A DNA stretch of 64,000 nt from Sulfolobus tengchongensis (GTDB taxonomy: Archaea > Thermoproteota > Thermoprotei_A > Sulfolobales > Sulfolobaceae). The stretch is from the NCBI RefSeq assembly GCF_036967215.1, contig NZ_CP146016.1, positions 1,020,501-1,084,500 of the forward strand. Reading direction: 5' to 3'. A program made the translations under genes and the position numbers. The notes under the pieces were generated by a model, which did no database searches, was not told where the DNA came from, and saw only the letters and a list, made by a program, of their open reading frames with translations. Below are positions 20,207 to 28,295 of the stretch, piece by piece (within the stretch, counting starts at the first letter, position 1; each line of letters begins with the position of its first letter).

Positions 20207-20329
20207 AGTAGGTTCCCTTATTAAATCTAACACGTATCTGATTAGATCGTTGATCTCTTTAGGTGGCTCAATATCCTTAAAATGTCTCTGGATAAGGGAA
20301 GGATAAAATGGGATAACAAATCTTGCAGA
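20192..20329 (-). pseudogene. In-frame continuation of the ParA-type gene beyond the amber codon
   Basis: Directly after the TAG, 45 sense codons run to TGA at 20192-20194. The product has a clear protein-like pattern: SARFVIPFYPSLIQRHF, then PPKEINDLIRYVLDLI, ending REPTSVLR. This is the expected C-terminal strand and amphipathic helix of a MinD-like ATPase. Its last 15 bases overlap the end of the convergent dehydrogenase gene. Confidence 0.6.
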
Positions 20330-20962
20330 CTATTGCAAGATCTCATCCCCTCTTATAAATTCTTCTAACCTATTTTCTTGACCCGCCAAAATTTTGTTTA
20401 CAACTACTGCTATTACTTTCAAGAATCTAGCGTTAGTAGGTAGAGATAAGCCTAAGAGTTTTTCAGCATAACCCCTTACGAAATCGTTTAATAGAGAAGT
20501 GTAATTCAAAAATCTCTTTACTGGGATTTCATCTCCGCTAAGAACAAGAACTGTATTGTAAGTAAAATTTCTGAAGTTCTCCATAAATGCCTTAAGCTCA
20601 ATTTCTGTTGCGAAATCATGAGGTAAAGACGAATGATCCACAATAACTAAATCGCTATCCTTTAATAATTTTCCATATAAGTATTTAAATGAATCGAGAT
20701 CCACATTATTCACATCTTGTTCATTTGAAAAAGACATATTTACCACAGTAAGATTCCCTTTACTAACATAGAATAGCTCATTTTTACCCTTTAAAAATGA
20801 GAAAATGTTATTATTGACGCTATATATTCTACTTATTGTTCCCGAATAAGTTTTATCAATAAGTGTTACACAATAATAATTACTTAATTGTTTAGCAAGA
20901 TAATATGCTACAGTCGATTTTCCAGAACCACCTTTAAAACCGACAACATTTATTCTTATCAT
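20330..20962 (-). CDS. ParA/MinD-type ATPase (2 of 3), ended early by an in-frame TAG
   Basis: A 210-codon P-loop ATPase with GFKGGSGKS at residues 8-16, VTLIDKTYSG as the switch region and LVIVDHSS as Walker B. The ATPase core is intact, but the frame stops at TAG (20330-20332) and then continues in the same frame for 45 coding codons. The continuation matches the C-terminal segment of the third ParA-type protein (FVIPFYPSLI compared with VAVIPFDEKI). The unbroken protein would be 256 residues. The gene is thus a nonsense-truncated allele, or read through. The truncated product lacks the last strand and helices that usually contact the membrane or partner. Confidence 0.78.
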   Translation of the reverse strand: MIRINVVGFKGGSGKSTVAYYLAKQLSNYYCVTLIDKTYSGTISRIYSVNNNIFSFLKGKNELFYVSKGNLTVVNMSFSNEQDVNNVDLDSFKYLYGKLLKDSDLVIVDHSSLPHDFATEIELKAFMENFRNFTYNTVLVLSGDEIPVKRFLNYTSLLNDFVRGYAEKLLGLSLPTNARFLKVIAVVVNKILAGQENRLEEFIRGDEILQ

Positions 20963-21559
20963 TGAGTTTTATTATAACAAACTACCTTATAAAAGTATAT
21001 CAGAAATATACCGCAATTATATTCTATTATTTTATATTAAAAGTTCTATAATGCATGAGATGTCATGTATAAATTTTTCGTATATGGTTAAATGTCCTAA
21101 TTAACATAATTTTTTGCTTGACACATAAGAATTATTTGCTTGGCTTCCTTATACGATTTATTCTAATATCTTAAAAAATGAAAATATATCCTTAAAGTAT
21201 CCGGAAAGAATCATTTGAAATCCTATTATAAATTGAATTAAATTCCATAATCTAGATCAAGATAAATTATTTCCTAGAAACTAACTAGATTCTAGGCTAA
21301 TGTTACAGCTAGAAGGTATTGCATTAAATTAAGATTCCATGTGCTAGATTCAAATGATACCCTATCTATCTGTATAATACTATTTATTTTGTTATTACAA
21401 TTTTATAAAGGCTTGTACAGTTTACCTCCTAGTAATTGAAATGTAAACTATTGTAAGTTTGCTTTAGATATTCAACACCATTAATATCAATAAAATAATG
21501 AAAATTGAGTTACATCTACAATGGGAATGGTTATAGGATATTGCTAAACTGATTCAAAC
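20963..21559. other. AT-rich gene-free spacer with inverted repeats
   Basis: Nearly 600 bases separate two ParA-type genes without a convincing ORF. Two inverted repeats stand out: CCTAGAA (21273-21279) with TTCTAGG (21290-21296), and AGTTTAC (21419-21425) with GTAAACT (21443-21449). CTAGATT-like words recur nearby. These could be binding sites for a segregation or regulatory protein, for example the ribbon-helix-helix protein at 22588, but no true iteron array is present. Confidence 0.4.
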
Positions 21560-22279
21560 TCATATAATAAGATCATTAGTATTATTAATTAAGTTATGTA
21601 AAATGGAGTCAAGCCTTTCGTACACGTAATTATTGTTAATCGGCTTGTAATTGTAAATTTTTTCATCGAAAGGAATAACAGCAACCATATTAAATTTCTC
21701 ACTTTGATAAATTGATTTTGCAATACTCCTAGCCTCGTCCATGTCTTCAGGGATCGGTGGAACCATATTTATAGCTAATGCTTTGTAATTTACTGCATCC
21801 CTCCATAGTTGAGAGTACTTTATGGTAGAATTTAAAGAAGGAATATCACTTAAGTATACTGATTTTCTTACTAGACTCAATTTTTCTAAGGACTTTACTA
21901 TAATATCATCTGGCATCAGACCAACTGAAGAATCCAAAATTATATATTGTATTCCTAAATCGCTCAATTTTTCCATAGCCTCCATAATCTCATCTCCTAA
22001 AGAATAAATTTTGTTAAAATCTATCGGATCTGACAAAAGTTTTAACATATAAAAATTATCACTATTAATTAAACTTCTGGAAAGCGCAGGTAATCTATTT
22101 TCAATTTCTTCTACAAGGCCGATATCGTGATGTCCAAGAACCAGAGATCCGAAGGAAAGATAGTCATGATCCAAATATAGTACCTTGTTACCCATAAAAG
22201 ATAACCTTTTAGCAAAGTAGAGCGAGTACGTAGTTTTCCCTATTCCACCTTTAACTCCGAGTACATAAATAATTTCCAT
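21560..22279 (-). CDS. ParA/MinD-type ATPase (3 of 3)
   Basis: A 239-residue deviant-Walker ATPase: GVKGGIGKTT at residues 8-17, VLYLDHDYLSFG as the switch region, and YIILDSSVG as Walker B. The C-terminal VAVIPFDEKIY and a terminal helix are complete, so this copy serves as the reference for the broken one at 20330. It is most similar in outline to MinD-like positioning ATPases rather than plasmid ParA, and no centromere-binding partner gene is fused or adjacent. The small CopG-like gene lies about 300 bases upstream on the same strand. Confidence 0.8.
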   Translation of the reverse strand: MEIIYVLGVKGGIGKTTYSLYFAKRLSFMGNKVLYLDHDYLSFGSLVLGHHDIGLVEEIENRLPALSRSLINSDNFYMLKLLSDPIDFNKIYSLGDEIMEAMEKLSDLGIQYIILDSSVGLMPDDIIVKSLEKLSLVRKSVYLSDIPSLNSTIKYSQLWRDAVNYKALAINMVPPIPEDMDEARSIAKSIYQSEKFNMVAVIPFDEKIYNYKPINNNYVYERLDSILHNLINNTNDLII

Positions 22280-22587
22280 CTCTTTTCCACTTTCTTCTTG
22301 CTTTTATTGACCAATATAAAAATTTTTCCATGGGCTTATAAATGATAATGAATATATTCAATATTCGCTTTATAGCTCAAGTATTACTTCTTTATGAAAA
22401 TTGCAGTAGTAGGAGTAGTTTGTGGATTTTCTGAAAATTGAGACTATTCTCTCTATCAGGACTATTCATAGAATTATCGTCTAGTTTTCAAATGATACAC
22501 ACACTATACTTAGGAGTACATAATTATCATGTTTATTTTTAGAGGAATCTTTATTTTGAAAAATAACTAAATTTAATTTGGATTCCA
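22280..22587. other. Intergenic region, no gene seen
   Basis: This 308-base AT-rich stretch holds the promoter region of the third ParA-type gene at its left side. A 15-codon plus-strand frame at about 22396 is too short to support. Nothing else is visible. Confidence 0.4.
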
Positions 22588-22791
22588 TTATTTACTATTT
22601 CCTCCCCTAAGATATTTTATATACTCTTCTATAGCATGTCTTATAAAATCGCTTCTCGAGCTATAGCCTAATTTCCTTAGAGTCTCATCAACCATAGTTA
22701 ATAAATCCTCTTCTAACTTAAATGTAACTACCATAGAATTTTGGGTTTCTAATACATAAGTAATATCGTCAATTCTAACTATCTTTTCCAT
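22588..22791 (-). CDS. Ribbon-helix-helix (CopG-like) DNA-binding protein
   Basis: A 67-residue protein. Residues about 20-60 show the RHH pattern: a strand with alternating residues (MVVTFKLEEDLL), helix A (VDETLRKLG), the turn YSSRSDFI, and helix B (RHAIEEYIKYL). Dimers bind palindromic operators, so it is a candidate regulator for nearby genes with inverted repeats. No toxin partner lies next to it. It could be the antitoxin-like or copy-control relic of a mobile element, but there is no direct evidence for that. Confidence 0.8.
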   Translation of the reverse strand: MEKIVRIDDITYVLETQNSMVVTFKLEEDLLTMVDETLRKLGYSSRSDFIRHAIEEYIKYLRGGNSK

Positions 22792-23015
22792 TTTCTATTA
22801 CCTATAAATGTTATCTAATTATACATTATAAATTTTAATGAAATGTCACTTGGAAGACTACGAGCAAATAATATCCACAAAATATAACATAATATAGTCA
22901 ATTTCCTAGCAATTGTAGTTAGAATCGTTATAACTTGCTTAAGCTTCTACGTTATCAGTAACAAATTAAAACATCTAATACAATAATCTACGTATATTGA
23001 TACTGCTCATGCTAT

Positions 23016-23213
23016 TCATTCTGTGCTAACTTTAGACATAGCACAATAGATTACTATTACTATAGTACCTACCAAAAAGCAGAAATAAGAGTAGTCACCC
23101 AATACTATTGATAAACTTGCTTTTTTATAGGAGAAAAAAAGAGAAGCCAACAGCAACTCAACTATTCCCGTTAGCACAAATGCACGGCCAATATTAAATA
23201 GTTTTATTCTCAT
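23016..23213 (-). CDS. Small membrane protein, 65 aa
   Basis: Two hydrophobic helices (about residues 10-28 and 38-58) separated by a short basic loop (SYKKAS). It overlaps the preceding 161-codon gene by four bases (ATGA-type junction), which in turn is 13 bases from arnR, so the three form one operon. I do not recognise a family. As the third gene of the arnR transcript it may take part in control or assembly of the archaellum, but that is inference from position. Confidence 0.55.
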   Translation of the reverse strand: MRIKLFNIGRAFVLTGIVELLLASLFFSYKKASLSIVLGDYSYFCFLVGTIVIVIYCAMSKVSTE

Positions 23214-23695
23214 TTTTTACTCGCCTTTTCAAATATGATGTAAAATGATATGACTAAGCTGATTGTAAGAAATAAAGTTTCATACTCTATAATAGTAAAA
23301 CTAGAATGAGACTTATTCAATATATACGAAGGAATTGGTTTATATACGTTAGGCTCTAGAGGAACAGTAGCTCCAATTAAAGTTGCGTTTATCCCCTTAC
23401 CTGTATAGTGTATCACTATTCCATTATATGTATCGACGTAAATTGTAAAATTGTATAAATTAACAATATTAACATCTATATTATCGTATTGTGCAACCGC
23501 ATTTTGTGTCGCATTTGGAATAAAAAGAAGAAAACTGGGATAAGCTACTATGTAAGATAAAGATATATTATGACTTATTTCGGTCATATTTACGATAATA
23601 GAATTGCCACTTATATTTAGAATGGTAATTAGTAAGAAATAATGAGTATAATTCCCTGATATTAAATATAACAGACTAGCATTGGTTAATTCCAT
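23210..23695 (-). CDS. Membrane-anchored extracytoplasmic protein, 161 aa
   Basis: The first 130 residues look extracytoplasmic: strand-rich, with many Asn-X-Ser/Thr sequons (for example NYTH, NISG, NMTE, NISL, NATQ, NKSH). One C-terminal membrane helix (about 137-156) ends in a basic tail (EKASKK), giving an outside-in topology. It lies 13 bases after arnR on the same strand. The layout is the same as in the 164-residue protein at 26634-27128 near arlB. It could be a surface sensor or a partner of ArnR, which is itself membrane bound; I recognise no family. Confidence 0.58.
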   Translation of the reverse strand: MELTNASLLYLISGNYTHYFLLITILNISGNSIIVNMTEISHNISLSYIVAYPSFLLFIPNATQNAVAQYDNIDVNIVNLYNFTIYVDTYNGIVIHYTGKGINATLIGATVPLEPNVYKPIPSYILNKSHSSFTIIEYETLFLTISLVISFYIIFEKASKK

Positions 23696-23708
23696 TTGTA
23701 ACTATCAC

Positions 23709-24515
23709 CTATCTCATTGCTAGATATGCAAATATGCTTAACAACGAGGTAAAAACTAATATATATAACCACAAAATAGCTATGATATATATACCTGTTA
23801 AGTGCTTATAATATATTATTACGGGAGAAGTTAGCGCAAAAAGAATCATTAGCTTCATTAAGGCAGATTCGTATCTTACACTAAAAGTCATTCTTAGAAG
23901 AATTTTTAAAAATAGATTATTTCTTATTTTCACTAGATTAGGAACCTTATATGCTATTTTTCTTCCATCATTAGTTAATGCATAAACTTGGACAACCTTT
24001 CCCAGTAAATTTTTCTTATTAACTTTCTTAAAGATCTTCTTATTCGAAAATAAATCTATATAATATTTAAGAGTTTGTCTAGATATGCCTAATTCCTTAG
24101 AAACTCTGTCAATAGGTAAAATACCATTATTAAGTAGAGCTGCCTTCAATAACTCTAGTAGATAGTAGTATTGAACAGGATTATCTGTGCTCAGCAATGA
24201 AAGATCATCGTTAGCCTTTTCTTGAGTTAATACAGTATTCTTCATGAGTTCATTCAATCTACTTAATAGTTGTTTTCCATTATCAGATAGATCATAAACG
24301 TCATACTTTACTTTAACTACTAATTCTTTATCTATTAATTTTCTTATGGCATCTGCTACTGCCTTTTTACTATTGCCTGTGCCATCCGCTATCTCTGAGA
24401 CAGATGAAGGACCTTTAGAGCCTATAAAAAATAAAATATCCCACTGCAGTTTAGCCCTAGCAAAGTCGACGATCGAATCTAGCTCTTTCAAAATATCGAA
24501 AACATTATAAGCCAT
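23709..24515 (-). CDS. arnR: Membrane-bound winged-helix regulator of the archaellum (ArnR-type)
   Basis: A 268-residue protein with two winged helix-turn-helix units (about 20-75 and 120-170, the latter with DRVSKELGISRQTLKYYIDL) and two C-terminal membrane helices at about 215-265. This is the architecture of ArnR, the starvation-responsive activator of the arlB promoter in Sulfolobus. Its location 2.7 kb from arlB, separated by a membrane-protein operon, supports the assignment. The membrane anchor suggests that DNA binding is coupled to a signal at the cell envelope. It leads an operon with two small membrane-protein genes. Confidence 0.85.
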   Translation of the reverse strand: MAYNVFDILKELDSIVDFARAKLQWDILFFIGSKGPSSVSEIADGTGNSKKAVADAIRKLIDKELVVKVKYDVYDLSDNGKQLLSRLNELMKNTVLTQEKANDDLSLLSTDNPVQYYYLLELLKAALLNNGILPIDRVSKELGISRQTLKYYIDLFSNKKIFKKVNKKNLLGKVVQVYALTNDGRKIAYKVPNLVKIRNNLFLKILLRMTFSVRYESALMKLMILFALTSPVIIYYKHLTGIYIIAILWLYILVFTSLLSIFAYLAMR

Positions 24516-24740
24516 TTCATTAATTATTAGACTCTAGATCTATTTAAACCTTGTTCATAATTATACAAACATAATATTTATATATAAAATTTAAGTGTTA
24601 CCATAGATTTAAAGGCGTCTAAAACCATACTATAGTGCATTTTGTAGTAAGTGTACGTCGTTATATAATTGCTTATATGAGCGAAAGTTTGTATGATGAA
24701 AACTAATCCGTTGAGGTTTCAATGAAAAAGACTAAAACTA

Positions 24741-25139
24741 CTATAGTTTCTTATCTCCTTTAATCAGATTTATCAAGTAATCTACACCCTCGTATTTGCT
24801 CATGACGATTGCTTTATCGTTTAATTTCAAAATTAGATGATTATCACTTATTGCTATAGTGTTATCTTTTAATGTAGAAGGGAAGTAAGCCAAAGTTAAG
24901 TCACCATGAATAATATTAAACCTTTGTTTAATTATTTCTGTGAAATATTTCCCATAAACCTTTGTAACATACTCATAAAACGTATTTAGATCTTTTATAT
25001 CAGGTATTCTAGACTCTTTGATCAAGTATAATGAGAACAAAACAATAGGAATTAAAAGAATATAAAAACCATACACTATTGTTACAACTACGAGGATAGA
25101 TATAACACTAACTAGCGCTAGTTGATATACCTCTTTCAC
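24741..25139 (-). CDS. Small membrane protein with cytosolic domain, 132 aa
   Basis: Two adjacent hydrophobic helices in the first 42 residues (a hairpin) followed by a soluble region of about 90 residues rich in aromatic and charged residues (FYEYVTKVYGKYF, then IIKQRFNIIHGD). It is the third gene of a minus-strand run that begins next to arlB. I recognise no family. The short cytoplasmic domain after a helical hairpin would fit an accessory protein of a membrane complex. Confidence 0.5.
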   Translation of the reverse strand: MKEVYQLALVSVISILVVVTIVYGFYILLIPIVLFSLYLIKESRIPDIKDLNTFYEYVTKVYGKYFTEIIKQRFNIIHGDLTLAYFPSTLKDNTIAISDNHLILKLNDKAIVMSKYEGVDYLINLIKGDKKL

Positions 25140-25174
25140 ACTATTGTTTTTATCAAATAAAAATAAAAAGTTTA

Positions 25175-26656
25175 CTAGTATATTTTAGGTACACTATTAA
25201 TGCTCATGTATATTGCCCATAACACTAAGGTTAAAACCAGTAATACTGAGACATCTTTCCTGCTAATGTTTCTTATAGCATACGCTACAGGAATGAATAG
25301 GGGGAGATCAATAATTAGATTCGTTGCAGGTGCTAATAAAATAATACCCAGCACTGATATAAAGTAAATGAATTTTAGAAGACCTTCCTTAACATATCTA
25401 TTTCCGTAAGCTGATAATAGAAAGTAAAGTAAAGCATTGTTAGAGCCCCAGCTAACTACGGCTATTTGATATATAAGTTGATTATAGTTCATCAAATTTA
25501 TTGGTACAGGAAACACGCCACTTAGGATGAGATAGAGACCAGCTATCATAAAAGGAATAGAAGAAGATAGATATACAATTTCGTACCTGGATGGTTTTGC
25601 TCTATATAAGAGAAATTTAAATAGATAATATCCTATTACCGCTGAAGATAGTTGAGCCCACGCGTATATATGAGAAAACATAGCAGCAAGTGAAAAAAGA
25701 ATAGCTAAACTTAATCTTTCTCTTCTCATAAAGTATGATAATGAAAGAAACATTAATGAGATTGAAAATAGATTAGCCTCCAAACCGGAGTATAAAAAAG
25801 TCATTAACATGGGAGATACTGAGGCTAATAAAGCCGATAATGAAGCTATAGATCTATCTATGGCAGAAGTTAGCTTATATGCTGAATAAATATAAAAGAC
25901 TGAAAGAAATACAAATTCGTAATAGGCTACATAATATGGTTTAAAAACTAATGAGAATACGTACAATATTAATAAGTATAAAGGTCTTGAATAAAAGAAC
26001 CAGCCACTAAAAGTAGGAGTTAAAAGCCAAGAGTAATAATATCTAAAATCAACAGTTTCCGGTACTTTATAAGGATTTATTGAAGGCAAATAGGGTATCA
26101 AAGAAATTAATAATACCATAATAAAAGGGGCTAGCGGAGAAACCCTTAATTGCGCCTTATTAGAGTCTTTCTTATAAAAGAGAGAAAATAATATCCCAGA
26201 GAACCATATTACGGGAATTATTGTAGGTACGCCTGCTTCTAATATAATTAAAGGCAAAGAAAAATAGGAATTTATGCCTAGTAATAGACGCAAAAATACC
26301 CATGAAATCATTGACGAATTTACGATAATTAAAATTATAGCAACTGCAGAATTAATCTTCCTTAGCTCATATAAAATAAATACAGATAAGATAAAAGGAG
26401 TTATGGAAGGCCAAATAAATGACAACAGAGATAATGGAACTAGATAAAAATATCTCTTATAATTATAGATTACCATCAACGATGATGACAGAATTGTGAG
26501 AAATATTGAAATAAGTTTTGAATCAAATACTGGATAGTATGTAATTCTTTCAATTGTTACATATAATCCCGAAGCTATAGAATATGAAAACAACAAAAGA
26601 AGAGCAGATATCCATGGAATATAGTTATTACCATTATTTTTGTCTAGTGTTATCAT
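25175..26656 (-). CDS. Large polytopic membrane protein, GT-C-like in layout
   Basis: A 493-residue protein with roughly 12 membrane helices. The pattern of many helices with one sizeable early outside loop containing an acidic residue (PETVDFRYYYSWL) recalls GT-C glycosyltransferases that use dolichyl-linked sugars, but I see no decisive motif. It overlaps the 3' end of the 164-codon gene by 23 bases, so both are cotranscribed. Position in an operon divergent from arlB makes a role in glycosylation or export of surface proteins possible; this is inference only. Confidence 0.5.
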   Translation of the reverse strand: MITLDKNNGNNYIPWISALLLLFSYSIASGLYVTIERITYYPVFDSKLISIFLTILSSSLMVIYNYKRYFYLVPLSLLSFIWPSITPFILSVFILYELRKINSAVAIILIIVNSSMISWVFLRLLLGINSYFSLPLIILEAGVPTIIPVIWFSGILFSLFYKKDSNKAQLRVSPLAPFIMVLLISLIPYLPSINPYKVPETVDFRYYYSWLLTPTFSGWFFYSRPLYLLILYVFSLVFKPYYVAYYEFVFLSVFYIYSAYKLTSAIDRSIASLSALLASVSPMLMTFLYSGLEANLFSISLMFLSLSYFMRRERLSLAILFSLAAMFSHIYAWAQLSSAVIGYYLFKFLLYRAKPSRYEIVYLSSSIPFMIAGLYLILSGVFPVPINLMNYNQLIYQIAVVSWGSNNALLYFLLSAYGNRYVKEGLLKFIYFISVLGIILLAPATNLIIDLPLFIPVAYAIRNISRKDVSVLLVLTLVLWAIYMSINSVPKIY

Positions 26657-27128
26657 AGCGTACCACCGTAATTCCCATAATAACGGAAAACGCTATACTA
26701 AGTATTGCCCCTACGAGTAAAATCTTGGGATTGCTATCAAATACTGATATCTTAGCTAATGTATAGAGATTGGGAAATGAATTATTTGAAATTCCGGGGT
26801 AATTTGCAGACACAAGACAAATAACAGATTGGTTATCAGCTTTTTTAAGAATTAATCCGTTAAATGCAACAATTAAACTATTATTATTGTTGCTATAAGC
26901 TAGTATTTTATTACCATTTAAATTATAATATGTAGGTATCCCAGTAGTATCTGAAAATATTTGTTGTGGCTCTAAAGATACATTATAATTCAATATTATA
27001 TGCGAATTTGGATTTACTATATACATTGTTACTAACTTTAGTGAGCTATTATATAAAAATACGTAAATTATATAATATGAAATATTATCATGTATAACTT
27101 TATATTCTAAAAATATAGGAGTCATCAA
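26634..27128 (-). CDS. Membrane-anchored extracytoplasmic protein, 164 aa
   Basis: Strand-rich domain with several N-glycosylation sequons (NISY, NNNS-type stretches, NQSV, NNSF), then one membrane helix at about 137-156 and a basic tail (RYDNTRQK). The start is TTG at 27128 or the next codon, ATG at 27125. A minus-strand TATA-like element centred near 27152 would place transcription start at the ATG. It is the first gene of the operon divergent from arlB, with only about 110 bases between the two starts, so shared control with the archaellum is plausible. Family unknown. Confidence 0.55.
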   Translation of the reverse strand: MMTPIFLEYKVIHDNISYYIIYVFLYNSSLKLVTMYIVNPNSHIILNYNVSLEPQQIFSDTTGIPTYYNLNGNKILAYSNNNNSLIVAFNGLILKKADNQSVICLVSANYPGISNNSFPNLYTLAKISVFDSNPKILLVGAILSIAFSVIMGITVVRYDNTRQK

Positions 27129-27202
27129 ATCAATACTATAAAGAGTTACTTAAAAACTAGCCCAAAATAACGGTGACTGGTAGTCGAAAGTAAGAGAGAG
27201 GC

Positions 27203-27210
27203 TTTTAAAA
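27203..27210 (+). promoter_or_regulatory. TATA box of the arl operon
   Basis: TTTTAAAA, preceded by a purine-rich BRE-like stretch (AAGAGAGAGGC). It predicts a start of transcription near 27230, which is downstream of the ATG at 27216 and therefore argues for the GTG at 27237 as the arlB start, with GAGGT at 27225-27229 as ribosome site. ArnR sites would be expected just upstream; I could not identify one with confidence. Confidence 0.6.
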
Positions 27211-27236
27211 GTGTTATGAGAATTGAGGTCAAGCAA

Positions 27237-28193
27237 GTGATAAAAGTGAAGATAAAAAAAGATATAATAAAAAAATATAATAAGAAAGTAAAAAGAAAAG
27301 GATTAGCAGGACTAGATACTGCAATAATATTAATAGCATTCATAATAACTGCATCAGTGTTAGCATATGTGGCAATAAATATGGGATTATTTGTAACACA
27401 AAAAGCTAAATCTACCATAGATAAAGGAGAAGAAACTGCATCAACAGCATTAACGCTATCTGGATCCGTATTATATGCTGTAAATTATCCTACTAACTCT
27501 AGAAGCTATTGGATTTACTTCACAGTATCTCCAAGTTCTGGTGTATCAAGTGTAGAACTATCTACAGCTACCACGGCAATATCATTTACAGCATCCAGTG
27601 AGGGAATAGCGTATTCAAATATTTATAAGTATACATTACTTACTACACCACCGAGTAATCTTCAACAAACAGTATACGCTAACGGACAATATCTAAATCT
27701 AGTTGACCAGGAAAATAATGGAGGACAGACATACGTGTACTATCCAAATCCATATTACGCACTATTAGCACTTAATTACACTCTATATCAACAATATAAA
27801 AATTCAACTTCACCTCAACCATCACCTCTGTACATCACTACACCTTCATCTGTTGGTTCTATTCAACAGTTGTTAACGAAATATCCATGGCTGAAAAACG
27901 ATAATTCATTCACGTTTACCCTGAATATAAATGGACAGCCAGTCACTTATTATGCATACGTTAATCAGACATTTGCATTTACATATCCAGTAGCCGGTGA
28001 CCCATTAATAGGGAGTGCTATTGCACCCGCCGGATCTGTTATAGGAGTAATGATACTGTTTGGCCCTAATCTAGGAAGCCATGTGTTTCAGTATCAGACA
28101 ATAACCATTCAAATCTCACCTAATATAGGTTCTCCATTAACATTATCAGAATACGTATACCAGCCAGAAGGTAATGTGACAGTAATAGGGTAG
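27237..28193 (+). CDS. arlB: Archaellin (archaellum filament protein)
   Basis: Structural subunit of the rotating archaellum filament. The class III signal peptide is basic and ends KKVKRKG before the conserved LAGLDTAI; prepilin peptidase (PibD/ArlK) should cut after that Gly. A hydrophobic core helix of about 30 residues follows (IILIAFIITASVLAYVAINM), then a strand-rich outer domain rich in Thr, Ser and Asn with several N-glycosylation sequons. I chose GTG at 27237 (318 residues) because the TATA box is too close to the upstream ATG at 27216. The sequence resembles S. solfataricus FlaB. It heads the arl operon and is normally expressed far above the following genes. Confidence 0.93.
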   Translation: MIKVKIKKDIIKKYNKKVKRKGLAGLDTAIILIAFIITASVLAYVAINMGLFVTQKAKSTIDKGEETASTALTLSGSVLYAVNYPTNSRSYWIYFTVSPSSGVSSVELSTATTAISFTASSEGIAYSNIYKYTLLTTPPSNLQQTVYANGQYLNLVDQENNGGQTYVYYPNPYYALLALNYTLYQQYKNSTSPQPSPLYITTPSSVGSIQQLLTKYPWLKNDNSFTFTLNINGQPVTYYAYVNQTFAFTYPVAGDPLIGSAIAPAGSVIGVMILFGPNLGSHVFQYQTITIQISPNIGSPLTLSEYVYQPEGNVTVIG

Positions 28194-28199
28194 GATAAA

Positions 28200-28295
28200 A
28201 TGCTAAATAGTTTTTTAAAGATAATTATTTTTTCGCTTTTATATTTAGCTATGATGTTCCTAATTCAATTATATCATAGGGGTGAGGAATGGTAA
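28200..28295 (+). CDS. Candidate 31-residue membrane mini-protein between arlB and arlX
   Basis: ATG at 28200, six bases after the arlB stop region, opens a 31-codon frame: a short basic-polar start (MLNSFLK), one hydrophobic helix (IIIFSLLYLAMMFLIQLY) and a charged end (HRGEEW). The stop TAA lies seven bases inside arlX, and the last codons contain GGTGAGG, the ribosome site of arlX, so translation could be coupled. The same DNA has T-rich tracts (TTTTTT twice) typical of archaeal terminators, so it may be only a partial terminator that lowers expression after arlB. Confidence 0.4.
   Translation: MLNSFLKIIIFSLLYLAMMFLIQLYHRGEEW

Noticed and set aside
22396-22443. 15-codon frame MKIAVVGVVCGFSEN
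   Set aside because: Looks like the start of a nucleotide-binding fold but is far too short and has no continuation in other frames.
17721-22791. tRNA-Leu as attachment site of an integrated element carrying the ParA-type genes
   Set aside because: No integrase gene and no second copy of the tRNA 3' end are visible within the window, so the limits of an element cannot be shown.
24692-24745. Possible C/D box small RNA (ATGATGA then TTGA and AATGAAA)
   Set aside because: The C box fits, but no CUGA D box follows and the D'/C' pair is weak.
27146-27418. 90-codon minus-strand frame over the arlB start
   Set aside because: Shadow of arlB; it would run across the arl promoter.
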